The position numbers were made by a program, and so were the translations under genes. DNA of 8,719 nucleotides from positions 1 to 8,719 of the forward strand of contig DMJJ01000266.1 in the NCBI GenBank assembly GCA_003452185.1, given 5' to 3'. The notes under the pieces are model-generated. The model worked only from the letters and a program-made list of their open reading frames with translations. It was not told the DNA's origin and did no database searches. This document shows positions 1-5,660 of the stretch, one piece after another; the stretch's first letter is position 1, and each line of letters starts with the position of its first letter. This DNA is from Verrucomicrobiales bacterium. Its GTDB lineage: Bacteria; Verrucomicrobiota; Verrucomicrobiia; Limisphaerales; UBA11320.

Positions 1-1009
1 TGATGCCGCCGAAAATGTTCACGAAAATCGCCTTCACGTTCGGGTCGCTGAGGATGATCTTGAACGCCGCGGTCACCTGCTCCTTGGTGGCGCCACCCCC
101 GACATCGAGGAAGTTCGCCGGGGAGCCGCCAAAGTGCTGGATGATGTCCATGGTGGCCATCGCCAGCCCGGCCCCGTTCACCAGGCACGCGATGGTTCCG
201 TCCAGCTTGATGTAGTTCAGGGAGTGCTTGCTCGCCTCGATTTCGAGGGGGGACTCCTCCCCCAGATCCCGCATTGCCTGGATATCGGGGTGCCGGTAGA
301 GGGCGTTGTCGTCGAGCCCGATCTTCGCATCCACCGCCACCAGCGATTCCTTGCCATCGGGGCCTGCGACGATGCAGAGCGGATTGACCTCGACCATCGA
401 GGCATCGCACTCCCACCACGTCTTGTAGAGCCCCAGGATGAGCTTCACGCCGGAGCTGAAGGCGTCCCCCTTGAGCCCGAGGGCCGCCGCAAGCTTGCGG
501 GCCTGGTACGGCATCATCCCGACGGCGGGATCGACATGTTCGCGGAGGATCTTCTCGGGTGTCTTGGCCGCCACCTCCTCGATGTCGACCCCTCCCTCGG
601 TGCTCGCCATGACCAGGGGCCGGGAGACCGCGCGGTCGAGCAGCACCGCGATGTACAGCTCCTTCTTGATCTCCGGGGCCGCGGCCACCAGGAGCTTGCT
701 GACCAGCCGGCCTTCCGGGCCGGTCTGCTTGGTCACGAGAACATTCCCGAGCATCGCGGCGGCCTTCTCCTGCACCTCCGCGGCGCTCTTGCAGAGCTTC
801 ACGCCTCCTTGGAAGCCGCTCTTGAAGGTCCCCTTCCCCCGCCCCCCGGCGTGAATCTGGGATTTGACCACGACCAGGCGCTCTCCCTTCGCGAAAAGGG
901 TGTCGGCGATCTTCCGTGCTCCGTCGGCCGTGTCGCACACCTCCCCCGGGGGGACTGCAACGCCGTGACGCCTGAGGAGCTCCTTGGCTTGATACTCGTG
1001 AATGTTCAT
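1..1009 (-). CDS. sucC: Succinyl-CoA synthetase (ADP-forming) beta subunit, 3' end cut by window edge
   Basis: This is the beta subunit of succinyl-CoA ligase, which with the SucD alpha subunit converts succinyl-CoA, NDP and phosphate to succinate, CoA and NTP in the TCA cycle (cytoplasmic). Translation from the ATG at 1007-1009 gives 336 residues before the edge; the family is usually about 385-400, so roughly 50-60 C-terminal residues are missing. The N-terminus MNIHEYQAKELL is the family signature and fixes the start. An ATP-grasp domain follows: the nucleotide-binding HAGGRGKGTFKSG (about 53-65), MASTEGGVDIEEV (about 134-146), and the Mg-site stretch VEVNPL (206-211) with VDAKIGLDDNA (226-236). 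The C-terminal ligase domain starts near LVNGAGLAMATMD (276-288) and has the phosphate-loop LDVGGGATKEQV (301-312). No Shine-Dalgarno precedes the start; the U-rich tail of the gltA terminator lies only about 13 bases upstream. SucD probably follows outside the window (inference). Confidence 0.97.
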   Translation of the reverse strand, partial: MNIHEYQAKELLRRHGVAVPPGEVCDTADGARKIADTLFAKGERLVVVKSQIHAGGRGKGTFKSGFQGGVKLCKSAAEVQEKAAAMLGNVLVTKQTGPEGRLVSKLLVAAAPEIKKELYIAVLLDRAVSRPLVMASTEGGVDIEEVAAKTPEKILREHVDPAVGMMPYQARKLAAALGLKGDAFSSGVKLILGLYKTWWECDASMVEVNPLCIVAGPDGKESLVAVDAKIGLDDNALYRHPDIQAMRDLGEESPLEIEASKHSLNYIKLDGTIACLVNGAGLAMATMDIIQHFGGSPANFLDVGGGATKEQVTAAFKIILSDPNVKAIFVNIFGGI

Positions 1010-1021
1010 TCCGTGTTCGGG

Positions 1022-1055
1022 TAAAACAAAACCGCCGCCAGGATCCTGGCGGCGG
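1022..1055 (-). terminator. Rho-independent terminator after gltA, abutting the sucC start
   Basis: Bases 1032-1055 form a perfect 24-base palindrome (arm CCGCCGCCAGGA and its exact complement), giving a 10-bp GC-rich stem with a GATC loop. In minus-strand sense it is followed by TTTTGTTTTA (down to about 1022), a typical U-rich tail. It lies 13 bases after the gltA stop codon and ends about 12 bases before the sucC ATG. On the plus strand the hairpin has no T tract after it, so it acts in one direction. Confidence 0.9.
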
Positions 1056-1068
1056 CAAGGGGGTTGTC

Positions 1069-2199
1069 TCAGCGTTTCTCGATCGGGATCACTTTCAGGC
1101 CAACCGGCCCGGTGTACACGCTCTGCGGGCGGATCAGGCGGTTGTCCGCCAGCTGCTCCAGCACGTGGGCCGTCCACCCGGAGGTGCGGGCGATCGCGAA
1201 AATCGGCGTGAAGAGGTCGGTGGGAATCCCGAGCGAGTAGTACACCGTGGCCGAGTAGAAATCGACGTTCGCATGGAGGTTCTTCCGGGTGAGCATCAGC
1301 TCCGCGATCCGCTCGCTCATCTGGATCCACTTCGGATCCCCGAGCTGCGCGCTCAGCTTCTGCGCCATTCGCTTGAGATGCGGCGCCCGCGGATCGAGCA
1401 CCTTGTAGATCCGGTGGCCGATCCCCATGATCTTTTTCTTCTGCGCCAGGGCGTCGTCGATGAAGTGATCCACCGCCTCCAGGGAACCGACCTCCTGAAG
1501 CATCTTGATGACTCCCTCGTTGGCACCGCCGTGGAGCGGGCCCTTCAGGGTGCCGATCGCGCTCGTGATCGCTGAATACATGTCGCTCAGCGTGGCGATG
1601 GTGACCCGGGCCGCGAACGTCGAGGCGTTCATCCCATGGTCGGCATGCAGGACGTAGCAGAGGTCCATCGTCCCCTCCATCTCCCCCGTCGGCTTGGTGC
1701 CGTTGATCATGTAGAGGAAGTTGGCGGCCTCGCCCAGCGTGTGGTCGGGCGGGACCAGCTCAAGCCCCTGGCGGTGCCGGTGGAAATAGGCGGTGACAAC
1801 CGGGATCTGCGAGATGAGGCGGAGGGCCTTGCGGCGCTGGGCATGCTGCGAGTCATCCTCGGCCGTCGTGTCAAAGCAGCCGAGAACCGAGATCGCCGTC
1901 CGCAACGCATGCATCGGAGGCGTGTTCCGGGGAAGCGTCAGGATGCTGTCGATGACCCCCTTCGGGAGGTCCCGAAACCCGACCAGCGTGGCCCGAAGCT
2001 CGGCCAACTCTTTCACGCTTGGCAGGTGGTTGTGGTGGAGAAGGTGAACCACCTCCTCATAGGTGACCCGGCCGGCGAGCTCGTCGATGTCGTAGCCGCA
2101 GTAGATCAGGCGGCCGACATCCCCTTGAACATCACTCAGACGAGTCTTGGCGGCGATTACCCCCTCCAAACCTTTCGATAGCGCAGTAGGATCAGACAT
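1069..2199 (-). CDS. gltA: Citrate synthase (short, type I fold)
   Basis: Citrate synthase condenses acetyl-CoA with oxaloacetate at the entry to the TCA cycle. The 376-residue protein matches the short bacterial/archaeal citrate synthase class (about 370-380 residues) rather than the longer allosteric enterobacterial GltA (about 430). Key sites are present: HADHGMNAST (185-194) with oxaloacetate-binding His188, GPLHGGANEG (220-229) with catalytic His223, GIGHRIYK (259-266) with His262, NVDFYSATVYYSLGIP (311-326) with catalytic Asp313, and IARTSGWTAH (336-345) with Arg338. This class includes 2-methylcitrate synthases, which sequence alone does not exclude; the adjacent sucC and absence of prp genes favour a TCA role. 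The ATG at 2197-2199 gives the expected N-terminus and has no Shine-Dalgarno before it. A promoter at 2241-2269 and a terminator at 1022-1055 make it look like a transcription unit of its own, with possible leak into sucC. Confidence 0.96.
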   Translation of the reverse strand: MSDPTALSKGLEGVIAAKTRLSDVQGDVGRLIYCGYDIDELAGRVTYEEVVHLLHHNHLPSVKELAELRATLVGFRDLPKGVIDSILTLPRNTPPMHALRTAISVLGCFDTTAEDDSQHAQRRKALRLISQIPVVTAYFHRHRQGLELVPPDHTLGEAANFLYMINGTKPTGEMEGTMDLCYVLHADHGMNASTFAARVTIATLSDMYSAITSAIGTLKGPLHGGANEGVIKMLQEVGSLEAVDHFIDDALAQKKKIMGIGHRIYKVLDPRAPHLKRMAQKLSAQLGDPKWIQMSERIAELMLTRKNLHANVDFYSATVYYSLGIPTDLFTPIFAIARTSGWTAHVLEQLADNRLIRPQSVYTGPVGLKVIPIEKR

Positions 2200-2240
2200 G
2201 AACTAAGGACAGTTGAGATTCGCGTTCGGCACGACAAGCC

Positions 2241-2269
2241 AGCCTAGGTCGCGTGCTGGGAGGCGTCAA
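2241..2269 (-). promoter_or_regulatory. Candidate sigma70-type promoter of gltA
   Basis: In minus-strand sense, TTGACG (2264-2269) is followed after 17 bases by TAGGCT (2241-2246). The -35 matches five of six consensus bases and the -10 keeps T, A and the final T. Transcription would start near 2234, about 35 bases before the gltA ATG. The same TTGAC plus TA---T pattern occurs before two other genes in this window, which adds some support. Confidence 0.5.
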
Positions 2270-2301
2270 TGGGTTTTCGGAAAAGGGGTTCCATGGAAAT
2301 G

Positions 2302-2333
2302 AAAAGCGCCGCCAGGGGGCTCCCGGCGGCGCT
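2302..2333 (-). terminator. Rho-independent terminator of the DUF5069-like gene
   Basis: Arms AGCGCCGCC (2305-2313) and GGCGGCGCT (2325-2333) are exactly complementary, and inner GGG/CCC can extend the stem around a GGCT loop with one bulged A. In minus-strand sense the hairpin is followed by TTTCATTTCC, a broken U-rich tail. It begins 35 bases after the stop codon at 2369, placing it at the end of that gene and just upstream of the gltA promoter. Confidence 0.85.
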
Positions 2334-2368
2334 CGTTACAATCGCTCCTGAGAATCAGTGGAAGCGGA

Positions 2369-2812
2369 TTACTTCAGGGCCGCTTCGTGGAATTCCTTCC
2401 AGTCGTCGAGATTGTTCAGGTTGATCGCATCCTTGAACGCTCCGGCATCGTCGGGGAGGCCGTTGCTCGAAAGGATCCCCTTGCGGGTGCCGTCGTCGTG
2501 GTTGTAGCCGCGGATGGCCGCGTTGATCGCGTCGATCGAGCCCTTGTCGAGCTTCACGCCCGGCTGCTGCTTGATCCAGGCCTCGAACTGGGGATAGGTC
2601 GGGCGGTTGGACTTGATGAAGTTGATGACCGCATCGCGGTTCAGGTGGAGGGCGTCCAGAACCATCTGGTCATACCCCTTGCCGGCGCCAGGATACCCGG
2701 CGGCCAGCTTGCCGCGGGCCTCGAGGGAGACCTTCAGCCAAAGGCGGGGCAGGTGCAGAACCCCCAAGGGGCCGGCAACTCCAGAACTGATGAGAGGGAC
2801 AATGGTGCTCAT
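2369..2812 (-). CDS. Small cytoplasmic protein, DUF5069-like, function unknown
   Basis: This 147-residue protein has no signal peptide or membrane segment and a mixed, soluble composition. From memory of the family, the pattern GPLGVLHLPRLWLKVSLEA (14-32), GKL..GY..GKGYDQMVLDALHL (35-57) and NRPTYPQFEAWI (69-80) resembles DUF5069 proteins, common in Verrucomicrobiota and Planctomycetota, whose function is not known; I could not check this with a profile search. A second conserved-looking block is AAIRGYNHDDGTRKGIL (98-114), and the C-terminus (NNLDDWKEFHEAA) reads as an amphipathic helix. The ATG at 2810-2812 has no Shine-Dalgarno. A candidate promoter about 30 bases upstream and a clear terminator downstream make it a single-gene unit. 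Nothing in the flanking genes suggests a role. Confidence 0.85.
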   Translation of the reverse strand: MSTIVPLISSGVAGPLGVLHLPRLWLKVSLEARGKLAAGYPGAGKGYDQMVLDALHLNRDAVINFIKSNRPTYPQFEAWIKQQPGVKLDKGSIDAINAAIRGYNHDDGTRKGILSSNGLPDDAGAFKDAINLNNLDDWKEFHEAALK

Positions 2813-2848
2813 GTAGTTGATATGTGTTGTGACTCGGTTTCGGAGGTG

Positions 2849-2878
2849 AAGTTAGGAGAAGCCGTTCGCGGCGGTCAA
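2849..2878 (-). promoter_or_regulatory. Candidate promoter of the DUF5069-like gene
   Basis: In minus-strand sense, TTGACC (2873-2878) is followed after 18 bases by TAACTT (2849-2854). The implied start of transcription near 2842 gives a leader of about 30 bases before the ATG at 2812. The -35 is good; the -10 is only a partial match. Confidence 0.4.
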
Positions 2879-2990
2879 TGGGAATGTGATCCCTGACCCG
2901 CGCTCGGGTGCGGTTGCAACTGGGTAAGGCGGGCCCGTAGGGGCGGCGGGCGAGCCCAAGAACGGAAAAGCGCTTCGGTATCGAGCCAGG

Positions 2991-3053
2991 TTCTCCTGCC
3001 TCTGCCGTCAGCCTCACCACGCCTCTGCGTCTCCGCGCTTCCAAGCAGGAGAA
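2991..3053. repeat. Inverted-repeat-bounded intergenic element
   Basis: Perfect 9-bp inverted repeats TTCTCCTGC (2991-2999) and GCAGGAGAA (3045-3053) enclose 45 bases. Inside are two direct copies of GCCTCTGC (2998-3005 and 3021-3028), the second running into a CTCTGCGTCTCCGCG stretch of the type often seen in dispersed intergenic repeats. It lies between the end of the sensor kinase and the start of the DUF5069-like gene. No second copy is in this window, so calling it a dispersed repeat is inference. The rest of the 2813-3108 gap holds only the candidate promoter and a small ACCCG/CGGGT hairpin at 2896-2909. Confidence 0.4.
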
Positions 3054-3108
3054 GAGGGGGTGTGGAGAGACCGGCCCCCGTCCCTTACAAGTTGAGCCGG
3101 ACGGAGCG

Positions 3109-4578
3109 TTACTCCCCCTCGGAGGCCGCCGGGAGCCAGACCCGGAAGGTGGTCCCCCGCCCCACCTCGCTCTCCACCGAGACCTCCCCGCCATGCGCGG
3201 CCACGAGGGCCTTGACGATCGCCAGCCCAAGGCCGGCACCGCCGCCCGCACGGCCGCGCGCGAGCTCGACCCGGTAGAATCGGTCAACCAGCCGGGGGAT
3301 GTGCACGGCGGGGATGCCGACCCCACGGTCAACCACCTCAATCCCGATCCGCGTCCCGTGGCGGCTGAGGCGGAGAACCACCTCCTCGTCGGGGGGGGAA
3401 TGGCGGATTGCGTTCTCCAGCAGGTTCCCGATCACGCTGGCGAGAGCCACCTCGTCGCCCTCCACACCCCATTCCCCGGCCGGGTCGCCCTCCACCCCAA
3501 GAGCGACCCCCGAGTCCGCGGCGGAGGCCGCGAGCTGCGCGCACCGGGCCTGCGACAACCGGAGAAGATCAACCCGTGCGACCGGGCCGACACCCCGTCC
3601 GGCATCGGTGCGCGCCAGCGTCAGAAGGTTGTCCACCAGCCGCCCCAGACGATGCGTCTCGTCCAGACAACTCCGGAGCACCGACCGGTAGCGATCCGGA
3701 TCCCGATCCTGCCGCAGCGCAATCTGGATCTCCGCCCTCAGGATCGTGAGCGGGGTGCGGAGTTCGTGCGCCGCGTCGGCAACGAACGAGTCCTGGGCCT
3801 GCTTCACCTCATGAATGCGGTCAAGGAGCCGGTTGAACGCGGATGTCAGGCGTCGCAGGTCGGCGTCGCCGCGGGGTTCGATCAGCCGAAGCCCCATCGG
3901 ATCCCCCCCGGAGGCGAGCTCCGCGGCCTCGGCAGCCACCCCCACCGGGCCGAGCCAGCGGGTGGTCAGGAAAAAAGCCCCCGCGATGGCGAGACACGTT
4001 GCCACCGCGGCCCCCAGAAAGAGGTTCCGCCGGACCTGGTCCTCGCGCGCGCGCCACGTGCTGAGCCGGACAGCCCCTTGAGCCCATCCGACAATGCGCC
4101 CGGCATCCCCCGGGTCCAGCTGCGCCCCAGCCGTGCGGACCGCAGTGGGCAGGTTCGTCCCATCGCGCCGGAAAAGGGGGTACGAGCCGACCAGAAACGG
4201 GAGGTCCCCGGCAAGAAGCCGCTCCTCGACAAACGGCCGCACAAACGGGTTCTTCTGGTTCCGTGCCGCATCGCTAAGCCCGGGGACCAGGGTGGCCCCC
4301 GTTGATTTTCCGAGAAGCCGCCCCTCCCGGTCGTAGAGCAGAAGGACCACGCCGCTGACCTCAGGGCGGAGGATCGTGTTGAAGAGCGGCTCGTACGCCG
4401 GCGTCTGCTTGTCCACCATGGAGGCAAACATCCCCACCTGGTTCCAGAGCCGCGAGTTCACCTCCACGTGCAGCGCCTCGCGACTCTCCTGGAGCACATA
4501 CCAGGCGAACCCCAGGGTGAACGCCGCGGTCACGGCCGCCACGGCAGCGACCAGGCGGGTGCGGAGCGTCCAGCTCAC
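3109..4578 (-). CDS. Membrane sensor histidine kinase (HAMP, HisKA, HATPase), CusS-like architecture
   Basis: A 489-residue class I histidine kinase that would autophosphorylate and pass phosphate to the response regulator encoded upstream. Transmembrane helices lie at about 8-28 and 187-206, bracketing a periplasmic sensor region of about 155 residues with LYDREGRLLGKSTG (81-94), reminiscent of a PAS-like fold. A HAMP linker (about 207-260) leads to the H-box AAHELRTPL with His271. The ATPase domain has the N-box NLLENAIRHSP (Asn385, Asn389), G1 DRGVGI (417-422), F-box DRFYR (432-436) and G2 GAGLGLAI (447-454). All catalytic motifs are intact. Translation starts at a GTG (4576-4578) preceded by a strong GGAGG (plus-strand CCTCC 4586-4590), the only clear Shine-Dalgarno in the window. 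The stimulus is unknown: despite CusS/CusR-like architecture, no metal transporter or efflux gene is adjacent. Confidence 0.95.
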   Translation of the reverse strand: MSWTLRTRLVAAVAAVTAAFTLGFAWYVLQESREALHVEVNSRLWNQVGMFASMVDKQTPAYEPLFNTILRPEVSGVVLLLYDREGRLLGKSTGATLVPGLSDAARNQKNPFVRPFVEERLLAGDLPFLVGSYPLFRRDGTNLPTAVRTAGAQLDPGDAGRIVGWAQGAVRLSTWRAREDQVRRNLFLGAAVATCLAIAGAFFLTTRWLGPVGVAAEAAELASGGDPMGLRLIEPRGDADLRRLTSAFNRLLDRIHEVKQAQDSFVADAAHELRTPLTILRAEIQIALRQDRDPDRYRSVLRSCLDETHRLGRLVDNLLTLARTDAGRGVGPVARVDLLRLSQARCAQLAASAADSGVALGVEGDPAGEWGVEGDEVALASVIGNLLENAIRHSPPDEEVVLRLSRHGTRIGIEVVDRGVGIPAVHIPRLVDRFYRVELARGRAGGGAGLGLAIVKALVAAHGGEVSVESEVGRGTTFRVWLPAASEGE

Positions 4579-4607
4579 GAGCCCACCTCCCCGGGCGCGC
4601 GAAGCAC

Positions 4608-4964
4608 TTACCCCACGCCCCGGACCGTGTGCAGCATGCGGGGCGCCCCCCCGGCCTCGAGCCGGTCGCGTACCTTGTGGATGGTCACGTCGATGACGTT
4701 GCTGAAGGGGTCGAAGTTTTCATCCCACACATGCTCGGCCAGATCCCCCCGGGAGACCACCTCCCCGGCCCGGCGCGCCAGGTACTCCAGGACGGCAAAC
4801 TGCTTCGGCGTCAGGCCAAGGCTCCTCCCGCCGCGGGCCGCCTCACGGGCCCGGAGATCAAGCTCCAGGTCGCCGCACCGCAGGGCGGATGCCGGCACCG
4901 AGGCCGGGCGACGGAACTGGACCCGTATCCGGGCGAGCAGTTCCCCAAAATCGAACGGCTTCAC
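4608..4964 (-). CDS. DNA-binding-domain fragment of the response regulator
   Basis: From a GTG at 4962-4964 (the valine codon before KPFDF) the second frame encodes 118 residues: the end of the receiver, a linker, then a winged-helix OmpR/PhoB-type domain with LTPKQFAVLEYLARRAGEVVSRGDLAEHVWDE-like helices and the recognition segment NVIDVTIHKVRDRL, ending VRGVG at a TAA. The GTG overlaps the TGA of the receiver fragment (GTGA), so translational restart could in principle make this as a free DNA-binding domain. The ribosome-binding support for that is poor: a G run lies about 14 bases upstream. The recognition helix is CusR-like. Confidence 0.65.
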   Translation of the reverse strand: MKPFDFGELLARIRVQFRRPASVPASALRCGDLELDLRAREAARGGRSLGLTPKQFAVLEYLARRAGEVVSRGDLAEHVWDENFDPFSNVIDVTIHKVRDRLEAGGAPRMLHTVRGVG

Positions 4965-5320
4965 CAGGTAGTCGTCAGCCCCCAGATCAAGCCCCCGGAC
5001 CCGGTCCGCAAAAAGCCGTCGCGGGCGGTGAGAAGAATCACCCGGGAGCCGCGCCCCAGGGAACGGAGCTGCCTCAGGAGCTCAAATCCGTCGATCCCGG
5101 GGATCATCACGTCCAATATCACCAGGCCGTAGGAAATCTCCTGGATCTTCCAGAGCCCCTCGACGCCATCGGCCGCGACGTCCACAGCGTACCCCTGCTC
5201 GCGCAACCCCTCGGCGAGGAGGCGCGACAGCTTTGGCTCATCTTCCACCACCAGGAGGCGCACGGGGAAGACTGAATCATGCCGCGGTGCGGCTGACGAT
5301 GCCAATATCGGGTCGTTCAT
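4961..5320 (-). CDS. Receiver-domain fragment of the response regulator
   Basis: As the sequence stands, 119 residues are translated before a TGA at 4961-4963. Visible receiver sites are the acidic pocket VVEDE (Glu26, Asp27, Glu28), the phospho-acceptor Asp70 in VILDVMIPGIDGF, and Thr98 in LLTAR. The frameshift replaces the last beta strand, so the conserved Lys of the KPF motif and helix 5 are lost; phosphorelay through this fragment is unlikely. The ATG at 5318-5320 adds about 19 unconserved residues ahead of VRLLVVEDE; the GTG at 5261-5263 would give the standard N-terminus, but neither start has a good Shine-Dalgarno. A perfect 9-bp inverted repeat lies 20 bases upstream. Confidence 0.7.
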   Translation of the reverse strand: MNDPILASSAAPRHDSVFPVRLLVVEDEPKLSRLLAEGLREQGYAVDVAADGVEGLWKIQEISYGLVILDVMIPGIDGFELLRQLRSLGRGSRVILLTARDGFLRTGSGGLIWGLTTTW

Positions 5321-5339
5321 TCCAATCGATCGCGCGTCG

Positions 5340-5363
5340 GGCCGGAGCCCGCGCGCTCCGGCC
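5340..5363. promoter_or_regulatory. Perfect inverted repeat upstream of the response regulator
   Basis: GGCCGGAGC (5340-5348) and GCTCCGGCC (5355-5363) are exact complements separated by six bases. It is centred about 31 bases upstream of the regulator ATG, inside the probable leader. It could be an operator for autoregulation or an mRNA hairpin; there is no T tract, so it is not a standard terminator. Confidence 0.5.
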
Positions 5364-5465
5364 AGGCTCTCCGCCGTGTTTCCTCCCCTCGCGGCAGCGG
5401 CGCCCAGGGGGGCCTCAGCACGGTGTGTGAACTCCCACCCCACCGTAGAGGCGCCCCAAGGGTAT

Positions 5466-5576
5466 CCCCTCGAGTCTTACCCGACGATTAACAGCCCCCC
5501 CGACCCGAGGGGGGACTGGGGAAACCGCGCCCGGCTTCGACGTGGAGTTCATCGCCCCCGCCGCGCCGGCGGCGGG
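5466..5576. other. Intergenic region with overlapping and strong hairpins
   Basis: This is the middle of the 366-base divergent intergenic region (5321-5686). CCCCTCG (5466-5472) can pair with CGAGGGG (5506-5512), while C5495-C5500 can pair with the overlapping G run 5509-5514, so two alternative structures compete for the same G tract. Separately CCCGCCGC (5557-5564) and GCGGCGGG (5569-5576) form an 8-bp stem with a GCCG loop. None is followed by a T run. I see no coding potential or recognisable RNA gene here, nor a convincing promoter for the response regulator. Confidence 0.35.
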
Positions 5577-5613
5577 AGCCCGCGCAGGGAGGGCTCGGAG
5601 TCCGGTTTACAAT

Positions 5614-5642
5614 TTGACCTCCACCGAGCCCGTGCCTAGCGT
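5614..5642 (+). promoter_or_regulatory. Candidate promoter of the isomerase/epimerase gene
   Basis: TTGACC (5614-5619) is followed after exactly 17 bases by TAGCGT (5637-5642). Transcription would begin near 5649, leaving a leader of about 38 bases before the ATG at 5687. The -35 is strong, the -10 weak. An inverted repeat begins inside the -10. Confidence 0.45.
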
Positions 5643-5660
5643 AGTGCCAAGCACCACGCT
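5638..5660. promoter_or_regulatory. Operator-like dyad over the -10 and start region
   Basis: AGCGTAGTGC (5638-5647) and GCACCACGCT (5651-5660) are complementary at nine of ten positions around a CAA spacer. It spans the candidate -10 and the predicted transcription start of the isomerase gene, a typical place for a repressor site, and could equally form a hairpin at the 5' end of the transcript. Confidence 0.4.

Larger units (their letters stand above)
4575..5320 (-). pseudogene. OmpR/CusR-type response regulator, disrupted by a frameshift and a nonsense codon
   Basis: This locus encodes a receiver domain followed by a winged-helix DNA-binding domain, the cognate regulator of the downstream kinase, but not in one frame. 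The receiver reads normally to VILLTARDGF, then breaks at the five T (mRNA sense) at 5010-5014; the shifted frame continues as ADRVRGLDLGADDYLVKPFDFGELLARI, the expected rest of a receiver. Removing two T gives the usual three residues between ARD and DRV; adding one gives four. The DNA-binding domain ends VRGVG followed by TAA at 4608-4610 where family members have tyrosine; past it the frame reads VLRAPGEVGS and ends in TGA (4575-4577), overlapping the kinase GTG by four bases, a classic regulator-kinase junction. A repaired gene would give about 247-248 residues from the ATG at 5318-5320, or about 228 from the GTG at 5261-5263. True decay and sequencing error are both possible. Confidence 0.85.

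Noticed and set aside
134..1024. 296-codon plus-strand open frame
   Set aside because: It is the antisense shadow of sucC; the minus strand encodes an unmistakable family member.
3056..3079. Terminator of the histidine kinase formed by GGGGG and CCCCC runs
   Set aside because: The stem is only five bases with an internal mismatch region and no T tail, so it is too weak to annotate.
3193..4305. 370-codon plus-strand open frame
   Set aside because: Antisense of the histidine kinase in GC-rich sequence, rich in Pro, Arg and Gly with no recognisable domain.
5007..5018. Programmed ribosomal frameshifting at the T run in the response regulator
   Set aside because: The zero-frame context GGC-TTT-TTG does not match a standard slippery heptamer, no downstream pseudoknot is evident, and nothing is gained by truncating a receiver there.
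3109..5320. Naming the two-component pair cusR/cusS
   Set aside because: Domain order and recognition helix look CusR-like, but the sensor region lacks any identified metal motif and no copper or silver efflux gene is nearby.
5557..5576. Rho-independent terminator at the GC hairpin between the divergent genes
   Set aside because: The 8-bp stem has no T run on either side, and no gene ends here.
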